A program made the translations under genes and the position numbers. From Balanoglossus misakiensis (lineage: Eukaryota > Hemichordata): DNA of 64,000 bases. Every line of letters starts with the position of its first letter. The first letter of the stretch is position 1. The stretch lies in assembly GCA_040954595.2 (NCBI GenBank), contig CM082592.2, positions 5,890,001 to 5,954,000 of the forward strand. The letters run 5' to 3'. Below, one piece after another: positions 36,468 to 48,500 of the stretch. The notes beneath the pieces were generated by a model that ran no database searches, had not been told where the DNA came from, and was given only the letters and a program-made list of their open reading frames with translations.

Positions 36468-39303
36468 TCACTCTGACACCATGTCTCTTGCGATTTGAAA
36501 AGTGGCAATGAGCGAGGCCAGCTGAATCTTCTCACTGGTGCTGGCAGCAAGACGGTATCTGTAAAAAAAAAATGGGAGCGAGATGAGTGGACAATTTCAT
36601 CAATAAATATTATCAAGACTTCAAAAACTACACACTAGCGTTTTTACAATGGCAAGGGCACACAGAAAATGATTTGGGAACTCATTTGCTGTAATCTTTT
36701 TACAAACCCAGAAAGCTTCCCGCATACTTACTCTATGTCAGCCATTTTGTGTAAAATCTGTGTTCTCACTTTCGTTGGCAACTCAACTGTAAAGAAAAAA
36801 AGGTAGAGGGTCACATGAGTTTGATTGATTTGATCACATGCCATGCCTGTAAGGCATGGGAACATATGTCTGGTATTGATTTTTACAACAGGTCTTTGCG
36901 AATACATTGGCAACAATGCTTTCTCTTGAAAAAAATCTAAGCAGTGACATTCTATTTAAAATTACAGCAATATGTTGCACCCTTGTTGAAATATACTTGG
37001 AGCTTACGCTATATGCACTCAAACATCAAGGAATAAATTTAGGCAAAATCAACAAAATGCCAACATTCTAATGAGATTTGATGGTGAGCAAAATTTCTGA
37101 ACAACAAATCAGCAAATACCACAATACTTACGTCTGTGGACAAACTTATGAACTTCTGTTAAAATGTCTTGTAATGCTAAACCTTTTATTGTCTTCAGAT
37201 CTGAGATATCTGTGACACGAAGTGTTAAGAAAACACTCGTCACGGCTGTTTGGAAATGCAACAGCGCCACCAAGAGGCAGGCTTGCACAGTTGGAGAGCC
37301 CTTGCCACACTACCAACTTCTGACTACATGCACCAAACACCCTCTATGAAAGCAGAATCATTTAAGTACTGGAACACATCCCGACGTGGGAAGTCACCCA
37401 CTATACTTGTAAAAAAAATGATTTAGCCACGTCTGGTATCACGAAAACGTCACTGATTATCAAAGGATACTGTTGTAGGCAGTGCTAAAGTTGTCATTCA
37501 GCATCCAGCTGACAATGTTGGCAATGTCTGCCTTCAATGGATGCCCTACACACGTGTACACATTGTCTTCATCGACAACGTCATGTGCCATGGATGTACT
37601 CTGAAATGAACAGGAAAAACATGGAAATGACACAAGTTACATTTTTCACCCGAAAAAATCTTTTTCTGGTTCTTTAATTAAAGATATTGAAACAAGACTG
37701 CTAAAACGTGAACAAATCGTCATTTGCAGCAAAGAAGGCATACTGAGTCCCACCTGTAATATATTTAGGGCTTTTCGCATGTCTCCAGTTGCCAAGGTTA
37801 CTAGGGCATTCATACCATCTTCAGTGACTTCAACTCTGGAATACAAGGAAATGTACATTTGGAATTTTCAAAAGTGTTATTTATACAGAAAATAGATTCA
37901 TGACCAGTGTTTCGCCTCGGTACTTTTCACTGAATAAAACAAAATCTATTTTTTACTTACTGTTCTTTTTCGATAACATGCTGTATTCTTGGAACCATTT
38001 GTTCAATGTCCAGAGGACCGAACCTGAACCGCGTACATCTTGATTGTAACGCTGGGATGATCTTGGTGAGGTAGTTACAGATCAGACAAAACCTGGTGTT
38101 TTCGGTGAATTTTTCAATAACTTAAAGAGAAAGCAGATCACATGACTTTGGTGATTAGACATCAGGTGTTAATAACAGCAGTGCCTTTTTTCCTTGGCTC
38201 ATCTGTTTCAGACCACAATGATTGTTATTTCAAAGTGTTGTCTTTACCTCTTGTTATAGTGTACTACCGTACCTCAACATTTTAGAGACTGTGATCTTAC
38301 CTCTTCTAAGAGCATTCTGGGCATCTGTTGTCATGGCATCGGCCTCATCAAGGATGACGATTTTAAAACCTGATTTGAAGATCGTTCTCGTACTCGCAAA
38401 GCTGAGGACAGGGCCCCTAACTATACCAATACCTCTGTCATCTGAAGCATTTAACTGCAAATGAAGAACATATTAAAATTATTTTTAAAGCATAATCCAA
38501 ATGATAAACATTGTGAAGTATAATAAATATTGATAGTAAGCCACTTACCTCCAAAACCATAGAGTTGAATTCTTTTGGAGAGTATAACTGTTTGGCCACA
38601 GCCAGAATTGTTGATGTCTTGCCAGTGCCAGGAGGTCCATAGAAGAGCAGATGAGGTAACCTATCTTCTTTTACAAATCTGTCAACTGGAGACACATTGT
38701 TTTGTGTGAAAGCCAATGAGGGAGGGGCAAGTAATGAAAGCGCCCTCTATAGATACTAAGTAGATTCCAATGGATAGTTAACTTTGCAGATCCTATCAAA
38801 ACTTTTTCTCAAGAATAAAAATATTAATATTCCTCCTTTCCATGCCATCTTCAAGTATCATATTGCAATTATATGATAATTCCATGTATTATCATACAAA
38901 ACAATTCTCCCTGTGATGAGTAAAAGTTTACATACTTGTTGATAAGATGTCTTTGTGTGCGATCAACTCATCTAGTTTGTTTGGTCTGTATTTCTCTACC
39001 CTGTAAGAACAAGGATCTGGGGTTAATCAGGGAAGTCCTAGCCCACTGTCAACGCGTCTGTTCGTGTGAACATGGTATGTATACATGTCATATGTACAAA
39101 TGTAAACAACACCTGAAATGTCACATCGTTGCACAGATAAAGCACAGTGGGCTTGAAATAAAAATAATACACGTCTGTGGCTCACACTCACACAGTCCCT
39201 TTATGACACTGTGATTACCATTTCAATCTGGAGATGTGGTTCCAATGAGAATATATTTTAATACTCACCAAGGCAAACTCCGGTTGATTTCTGCAGCCAT
39301 CAT
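36468..39303 (-). CDS. RFC5: RFC5, replication factor C small subunit
   Basis: Ten coding exons in transcript order: 39303–39269, 39000–38936, 38685–38549, 38454–38301, 38120–37961, 37835–37754, 37600–37471, 37209–37132, 36786–36732 and 36558–36468; 328 residues (human 340). The start gives LPWVEKYRP, the N-terminal RFC signature. Walker A GPPGTGKT is at 50–57, LNASDDRGI at 80–88, Walker B LDEAD at 114–118, and the sensor/Arg-finger SRC motif at 157–159 ([11 protein letters not shown]). [11 protein letters not shown] and KMADIEYRL lie in the C-terminal collar domain. Sequence matches RFC5 rather than RFC2 or RFC4 ([26 protein letters not shown]). It is one of four small subunits of the RFC, RAD17, CTF18 and ATAD5 clamp loaders that load PCNA or 9-1-1 at DNA in the nucleus. 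Head-to-head with KSR. Confidence 0.97.
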
Positions 39304-39521
39304 GGAAATTTGGCGCCACACAACTACGCATGTCCGGGACAAGGGATATCGATTAGCTGATCACGTGACCATGATATCCATTTTCCAAGATGGCTACCAT
39401 CTTCACTGTTGTGATCGCGAAGTTCCAGTGTACACAATCATGATGGGGATTTTCGAATCGCTGTTTCCTTTATAAACCAAACCAGACTGCTTTTGGAACG
39501 TGACAGGAAGCAGGCATAGCC
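39304..39521. promoter_or_regulatory. Bidirectional promoter RFC5 / KSR
   Basis: 218 bases lie between the two start codons. Visible sites are an E2F-type TTTGGCGCC at 39309–39317, a palindromic E-box TCACGTGAC at 39361–39369 and a YY1-like AAGATGGC at 39387–39394. RFC genes are classic S-phase E2F targets, so the first site probably serves RFC5. No TATA box is seen. The same divergent pair exists in human (RFC5 and KSR2). Confidence 0.65.
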
Positions 39522-42500
39522 ATGTCGCAAGAGGACATCACCCCAGAGCGGGTTTTAGATCAATGTCGCACAATACAAACGGTTATTGATAGTCGATTGG
39601 ATTCGCTGGCTGGACTGCGTACCCAATGCGAGAACACCAGTTTTACCATCAAGCGAGAGATCAGAGAGGCGGAGGTAAGCAGGAATATGCACTGACTTGC
39701 ATTTCTTTCGATTCGTAGTCGAACCATTTTATTGGGATATGCCGATCTCTTTTCTGAACAGTCCCAGCGGTACAGGGCACCGCGTGAAAGTTGTGACAAG
39801 GTCGACGGTATGTGGGTGTCCTTACGGCAAGATACGACTTGCTTGTTTGCCAAGTCACGTACGTTTTCGTCAAAAAATTCTGCAAATGTCGATTCACTTT
39901 CGTCGGTCCAAAATCGTTACACTCGCGTGGTTTCCTTCCATTGTCTGTGTACCTGACTTTTTGTCGGAAGAACGTTGCTTAACAGATAAGGAAGTAGGGG
40001 AACATTGCATTGTCAAACAATATGTCTCTGGCGTCGAGTACTTTTTCACAGGTGTATAAAGCGACCTTATTGTTGATATGGTCGGCTGGGCTGTCTTCCT
40101 CTTTCGTCAGCGCTTATCTGGGGTCCACTAGCCTTTGATGCTCCCCGAAATGTCACATAACTATTTCTTTGTGACGCAACGTACTTTGCAGGGAGAACAG
40201 AGCAACGCCACGCCACGTCCCCTCGACCCATTTTTCGGCCGTAGCATTACCTGGCCTGAACAAGGACTGTCCGAAAAGAGGCGTCTTTGTGCGAAAAAAA
40301 GTGTGTGACCTTCAAATCGGAACACCTATGATTACATTCTGGTGAACACAATAAACTAATTCGCTCCCTTCCCTTCACAAACGTCTTAAAAGTTGCAGTG
40401 ATGCTATTTTATTTGTCGTGTAACAAATACTTTGCAGTAAACATATTGTTCTACTTCCCCTGTCCTTGGTGACTTTTAAGGAGGATGATGTCAACTGTGT
40501 CCTTATCTGCACCATAGACCTCGTTTGTGGAGGGTCTCTCTGTCTGCGCTGAATTAACATGGTGTGATAGATCTTGTCTACTTACAACTACAACTAGTTG
40601 ATAAAATTGTTCAAAACCTTTTCAAAGCATGTACAGGAATACTCCTTTTGGTGTATAGGGGAACCAGTAACAGCTACATTATACATTGGAAAAACCCAGA
40701 AATACCATGCACATCATTCTAATAAAACCTTGTGGCGTATGTTTGTTTAATAACACTGTATGTCTGTAATTCATAAATAGCATAGTTGTTATGCTTTCTA
40801 ATATGCAATATAACATGAAATAAAAATTGGATATAAAATATTTGCTACATTATCTGTAACAAAGCTGGAATTGTGTGTCAGGAATTGACACACATCAATG
40901 CAACACTGCACGCCATTGGATAATGCTGATCGTTGACCACATCACCAGGGCCTGGATTGTAGCAATTCAACACATAACACCTCTTTTGTATCAAATTCGC
41001 ACAAAAGATGTCCATTGCAGGTTGAAGGACTTATTGTTTGTGGGTAATTGAGGTCAAATGTTGCAAAGTGTAAAAAGGGCCAACTGTGAAGCCATTGTGG
41101 TGTGTACAACTGCCCCCATTTGTTATTGTTTTGACATCCATGGTTAGATACTGAAAACCCTGCAATAAATGCAACACTGTAGAACAAGCCCAGATGGTAC
41201 ATGTACCAAAGCCACACCTGTTTTCTTGGTTTCGTTTGATTGACAGATTTTAAGGATAATGACAATGTTATGATTTTAAGGGGATGAATCCCAAAACAGA
41301 CCAAACATTCTGCCAGTCTTGTATATGTAACTTGCCACTGGTCAGTCCTCGTCCGCCGAAGTCCCCAGAAAAGAACAGAAATACTGCCCATTCACAAATC
41401 AAGGGCAAGTACATAGCCCCCACATTACATATAGTGAGGATGTCATTTCTCTACATGTGAAACATATGGACTGTTGTCATTCATTGGGCACCATCTTGTT
41501 CTGGAGAATGCTAAGAATATCGTTCACTATACGCCATCTTGGTCAGAGAAAAACTAAAATGTAATCTTCCCCAAAACACTCTATATAATACATAACATGT
41601 AATGTACACTACCCCTGACTTTCCTGTAACTTTTGATACCAGGGGTCAATGCACTGCTGCCAGTGATATGTACATGTTTTTCTTCAGAATCATTTTTCAG
41701 GTACATGTATAAACAAAACTATCCATTTTAGCGTGAACTCTGACTCACTGAGACAGTCCTCTTACTGCAAACACAAGAGCTATCATTACACAACAATTTT
41801 TCTCAGTACATTGTGAGCATGTTCAGAATAGTTGACTGATGTGTCATATCCAGGTGTGTGTGTGCATTGTCAGTTGTATTGTACTTGAAAACACTCTCTG
41901 GCCAACCTCCAGTGGGTCGATTGTCGTGTGACTTTGTTTTGGTCCGTTGGTCGTTTAGCATGTGATCGTCCCATTTGTAATACAGAATCAGTGTGGGACC
42001 TCACATGATCAAATTACCCTCCATTCCAATATGAGTTTATATGAAAGTTTAATTAATTCATATATTAGAAGAAGCTGGGGGTACCCTGTGAGTCACTCCC
42101 AAGTCATTGACCAGATGCATCTTGTACTCTTCCCCGTAAAGCTTTGAGCTAAAGTTGGCAATGACTGTACACTACAGTTGATCTTGAAAATAGTCTAATC
42201 CTTGATTTCAGCGTAAACATCTTTATATTTATGACCTTACACTATATCAGGAAATTTGCTGTTTTATGTCCCAGAGATTTGTTTGTCCTCCATGAATGTT
42301 GAAACGACTCTGTCAGTCTTGTCCAAACTTGTAAAATCGGTATTTGTACTTTTCAAGGGTATTCTCAAAGACGATCACCAATATTGCATACCTTGTTGTA
42401 CTAAATTGCATATACACTCGATTTAAAACAACCTGTGGAACAATTTGATTGAACAGCATTTGAAGGGCATCATGAACTGTGTGTGAACGATACTTGAACA

Positions 42501-45500
42501 TGGCTTCTTTGACCTTGGGAGGGGGGGGGGGGGTTTGTCTTTGGGAGCCTTGGTTAGAAGCCTGTCTTATCAAAGGTCACGGGGTGAAAATTGAAATGAT
42601 ATAACTCTGTGGAGCATAGCCAATGACTCAGCCTCTGGCACTAACCGTGAACACTGCAGGGTTTGTGCTGATGTGGTTGTTAAGGTCAACACTGACAATG
42701 GGAGATGGGCTTCAGGGTCAGGCTTTCTGTGCTGGACTTTTGTCAATATGGCCTTGTAACAGATTTATTATATAAATTCACAAAAAACACATGATCTATG
42801 CACGTAAACAGCTGCATAAGTGTTATTCATTGTACGATAATATCAAACTATATAAGTCATCTGTTGGCCTGCTTTTCGACTGAGGTCATTTTGGATTGTG
42901 GGTACCATAGACCGTGTTTTGGATGTACATAACATGAGATGCAAATGTAGTCTTTCATAATAAACCAAACAATATGAAATGGCATTGGCGTACAACCCTA
43001 CTAACTTATTAATAAGCACCTTACTCAACTGCTGACATGAATTTTTGGAAGTTCTGTTGGTGTAATGTCCCCCCAATATGGATCGGGGTTGTGTCACAGC
43101 TAGCCCAGCATGGCAGCCAGTGAGCCAGTGACCTCTTAATGACCTTACACACGCAGTCGCCATAACGCAGTGCCACATCACAGCTGCGTATCCACAGTTT
43201 TGTCTCTTAGACAAGGATTGGAGGTGGCTTGGTTGGTTTTGTGAGGTTACTTGACTGCTATTGTTAGTGTTTCCTGTATCTCAGCAATAAGTAAAAGAAA
43301 ATGTATGTTGTAGTGTGTGTATCTTGTCTGTAATATGGCTTGTCGGGTTACATTGTGTAAATTGTCACGAGCCCCAAAACTCCGACTACCACTTGGCACT
43401 ACTACCCAATGGCGCCTGGCTCTTTAGACAAATACATTCTGTTCTATAGATACCAATAAAAATATAGTGGTTTTTTTTCAGAAATATATCTCTAGTGTCA
43501 AAGAACTCTCTAGTCCAAAGTATGCCTGTGTTCCCCATGAAGTCAAAAGTTTCTGAGTTAATGTCTGTACTTTCTCAACTAACTGCATTGCGTTAGATAT
43601 AGACAGTGTCCAGTGGGTGTCCAGGGTTTTGAAAATGTAAAACACAGTTTCACAACCCTCAGTGACTGTGTTATGTCACTGCCACATGCTGGTGTGGGAT
43701 GAATGTGGACTGGACTGTATTTCAAATGTAGAAATGTCTGAGGCATATTTACACTGGCCACATGACCCCCCAGGCCACGAATAACACATCGAGCAATACG
43801 GTACTGGGGATAGATCGGAACTACAGAATGCCAGTTTCTCGACTCTGTTAACTGTAGAGCTGTACCATTCCCACGGTACAGTCTAAAAATCACAGATGCT
43901 TTACCATAGTTGAACTTTGTGATTCGCTCATAAATGACTACATCAATTCATACATTTACGCCGTACCAAACAGTGCCTTTACTGAAGCATTACTGCAGTG
44001 TCTCAACGAGCGATGCTTAAATTGATTTTGACGGCAGTTAGCAACAGGAATGTATGCGAGGTCGGGCGGCAACATCGTCGTAACCACAGCTGCACACGTT
44101 TGCACCACCAGGGGTACGGTGACCACAAGCTGGCCACTGCTACACAGAACACAGTTTACATCTGTCGGCCACAACCACAAACCGATGACCGCACACAACA
44201 AGTGCTGCTGCCAGGCTAATAAATCAGAACTGGGCAAATTATTACTAATATGTTTACAGTTGCCAAGAAAATTGTATAAAAACATTGCCTGGGGCGAACT
44301 CGTGTGACCTTTGACCTGTCGGGTGCCTGGATCCAGGGGTTTTAATGCCATTATCTTTCAGATCGAAGGGATTGTCTTGTGTTTGGAATGGATTCTCAAG
44401 TGGTGTAGGCTCTGCCGGTTGTTCTAATGGTGTCTGACATGCCGGATTAGTTTCTGCCAGAGTATTCCCAACAAAATGCACTTTTTGAGAAATGTCAAAC
44501 GTCGTGTGCTCTGCCTTGTATAATAATGTACACACACATGTCAAGACGCATGCTTACACATGGTTACCTATTACTTTTCACAGAACAAGTTGCTGGAATT
44601 ATTCTGTAAGCAGCTGTCCTTCAAGAATAAATATTCCTTCAATGGAGAACGGTCATCAGATCTGGAGAATCTGCAGGGCTACCCCAGCTTGGCCAAGTGG
44701 CTCACAGTGGTTGATATCAATCAGAACACAGCTAAGGTACGTATAGGGGTGACCCCTACCTGGAGTGGAAGTCACAGTTACATTACATTTTTTCTATAAA
44801 ATACTTCCTTAGCTTTTAAAGGGAAGCACTGATACACCAAAAATCGATTGAAATCTGGCGTGCAGTCTGCAAATTATTCGATCGATTGTGTAGTCAGGTT
44901 GCTTGCAGAAGAAAAATCTCCAGGATTTTTCGTTGAGCTACATTTTCTTCACAGCCCTGTATCACTCTATAATTTGTTGTTAGATTTTTTGTGGATTTCA
45001 CAGTTCTGGTCAATCTGCTTTGTATTCTGTAGGGTGTCTGTAGCCGACTGGGTAAGCTGGAAAGTCTGCTTGAGCTGTCTGACTCGGCGATCATCAGTCT
45101 GCTAAGTCACCATGGGGCGGAGGAAAAAGAAGCCACCAGACTCATATCAGCACTGAAGTCTCTCAAGAGGGTGCTAGTGGGTAAGTGTCCACCTGTGATG
45201 TCATCAGGTCATACACATGTACGTGTCAGGTGTGGTCCAGTTCAGTCTGGTTTGATCTACCGGTAGTTTGGTTGGGACTGCTCTGAGCTACGGGCACTTG
45301 TGGGTGTCGGTAGCTCTTGATCTCGCGTCTGGTTTTGACTGGTTTGAGCCGGTCTTGCATCACATCATTTAAATTTTAATGTGTTCAAATAAAAGTTGGT
45401 TAACAGAGTGGAGAGTAAGCGCTGGGAACATGTAAGAAATCTTCGTTCTTGTTGTCTCGCAGCCCTTTCCAAGGGAGACAACGCCAAGGACTTGCACATT

Positions 45501-48500
45501 GACCACTGGGACGGATTACTCGAAGAGAGCCCCCCTGAGCCGTCCAGCTCCCCGCGGCAGCTGAGACCGTCAATGTCGTCCGCTCCACACGAACACTTGG
45601 ACAACCATCTCATTCCACCAACCACGCCGCCTCCGTTCTGCAACGAGAGCCACCCGGCGGCCATGTGGAGGGTCACGCCCCCTCCCACGCCGACCATGAA
45701 GAAGGGGGGGAGCAAGCTCCCGAGTAAAGGGACGCCCCCTCCGTACAAGAAGTTGGCCGTTCCGGAGAGTACGCTGAAACGGAGCAAATCTGACGATGCT
45801 GCCCTCAGTCACAGGATTATTAACATGGGCATGGATGCAAAGTAAGTAGTGTTTAATTTTACACCCACATCTGTATAATTAACCCTTTCACCTAAATGGT
45901 TCAGGCCCAAACCCATTGTTTTCTGTGGTAAGGTTGGACCTCTAAAGAGGGAACTGGGGTGAAAGGGTTAAAGCTATGTCATTCTGTTACCCAATACTCA
46001 TCTGTGGACAGTGTACAATACCCATGCAAATGAGAGTGCAGAGTGCCAATATGGCTGACACATACAGTGTGTATACCTGTGTGCTGTTTGACTGAAGTAT
46101 TCTTTTTTGACTCCGGGCAAGTCATTCTCATAATTCTCTTCAATTTCACGGAAAATCCGTGGATTGAAACACAAGGGTCCACGTTAGATGATTGCATTGT
46201 TTAGTGGAATATTAATTGAATATGCAGTAATGTGATGCGTATCTTTGTTCATCCTAGACATTGTAAGAAACCCAACAATTTGAAGATGCCAAACACCTAC
46301 GGCAGCCACGAAGGTTTGACTAAGCGACGGATGTCCGTCGAATCTGATTCTGATGCCGGTGCTACCTGTAGTAGTGGCCATTCATCTCCGAGGAGGACCT
46401 CCCCTGCAAGGACGCCACCAACGCCACATCACCATCTGATTGAAAACAAAGACGATCTGCTGGTCAGATCACATGGTAGGTGTAAATTCAAAGAGTTTGT
46501 TATTAGATCTCCCCATGTGAAGACCTGTGTCACTCAAACTTGGAACACACAGAGTTCTCCCCAGGTTGACTTGTGTGCTGGCTACTCATTAATATTCATA
46601 CTCATTAATATTCATGTCTGTTGCAAGTCATACCCATTCATCAGTGTATCAAAATTAGACTATAGCCTAGCTTTTTCACTTGAGCACTGGTAAGGCCCAA
46701 CCACCGCCGACCAGCGTTGGGAGAACCCTGCACACATAGTGGCTAGAAATGTAACTCTTTCCATGATTGTTTTGAACCTAGCAGCAACACTGCCAAGTCG
46801 GCCACCAAAGTCTCCTCGCGCTCCAGCGAAAAACATGGTCCATAACATCAAGCACAGGTGAGTCAATATGAAAATACATCTTTATACAAAATATGTACGT
46901 CAGTCCCAAACTTGAGAAGTGAAGGGTCTTGCTCAAGGGCACAAACACCATGCCTATCTCTGAGCCCCAGAAGCCATTGCAGCAGCCTAATACGTCCTTT
47001 GTACAAGTTAAACTTTGAACTAAAAGTTATGAATAAGAAATTATGTGACATCTGTTTAGCTTGTCTGAAATCATTCTACTTTTTTTTCTCCGCAGATTTA
47101 CCAAGAAGAATTTCTTTTTTCCACAAAAGTGTGATTATTGTTTTGAAAATGTCATGTTTAAAGGTTATAGGTGTAAGGAATGCAAGTGAGTCCCAACTTC
47201 CGGTTATTATAGATTTCCTTCCCTTTTTGTCAGTGGAGTATGGTCAGTTCATCCAAGTCGTCGCTTTTGCAAGTAGAAATTACGCACAGTGGAAAACCAC
47301 GAAACCACCACAAGCAAAATACTTTCTTAACCATAATGTGTGTAAGATGTAGTAACCTTTAGCCTGCAACTCTCAGCACAACTGCAAATTATTGAAGGGT
47401 GACACAGTGGTGATCGGTTGTATTCAGTGGTCTGACGACAGTTCCAATTTATTGCTAGCCTAATTAGAATGTGTACGAACGTGTGTCAAAATTGATATGT
47501 CCGGTGAGAGGCTGCATTGACGAAAATCGGAAACTGTAAAAGTCTGTCGTGCCTCTCTGCTCACAGAAACATTTGTCCCTCACAGATTCATTTGTCACAC
47601 CAAGTGCGAGACTGCATTGACAAATTCTGAAACCGTAAACGTCTGCTGCGTCTCTGCCCACAGATACATTTGTCACACCAAGTGCGAAGCCAGCGCCAGG
47701 TACCTCCCGTCGTGCGGTCTGCCGGTCGGCTACGAGCAAGCCTTCAAGCAAGAAATCACAAATCCAGGTAAGAAATTCCCCCTGCGCACAATGTGTGTGT
47801 GTGCACATCTGATGCACAATCCAAAAACTGTGTTGCTGTGATATCAAACTTTTCCAATGGTCTCCCAGAATTCAGCTCAGGCAAAATGTCTGCAACAAAG
47901 TCGGGTTGGTTAGTAACATTTGAGATTTGCATTTTTTCAGAAAATCCAATATGGCCGCCAGGTCACGTGACTAATTAAGTATTCACAAGTCACTGCACAT
48001 CTAGTGTTGATTACCACTCTTGAGTGCGAAACACGATATGGCAGTGAAACCCAAGGGGTTGGCTCTTTAAACACTGGTGTAGAGAAATGGCATGAAATCT
48101 GTGTGTGTCGTTCTTGAATACATGGACGACGAAATGTAAAAATTCCATCAGCTGTGTTATAACCCAATTATAAGAACTGAACGTGCAAAGCGATTAATCT
48201 TGTGTTTCTGTTGTGTTTTATTAATTTGTGACCTAATCACGGTGTGTGATTTTATAACCATTTTGTTAGTTGTCTTCAGAGGACATACTCGTAGAACTAG
48301 GTCAACAAACTGACATGACATTGTAGGAGGTCAAACCTATAATTTGCTGTGTGTCGTTCTTGCTGTTGCGTGCATGCTCGTTTGCTTGTGGAACACACAA
48401 ATGTTTATTTTGAACAATTTTTTTTGTCTCTGTTGCCACTCAGGGAAAGACTCGCCTTTATTTGACCGAAGAACAGGTACTATTTCATTTTCATGATTTG

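Noticed and set aside
43956-44544. Several frames of 70–130 residues in KSR intron 1
   Set aside because: No homology, no consistent splice sites or start context.
46858-47352. 164-residue plus-strand frame overlapping KSR exon 7
   Set aside because: It is mostly intron read through in the wrong frame; the true KSR C1 exon uses a different frame.
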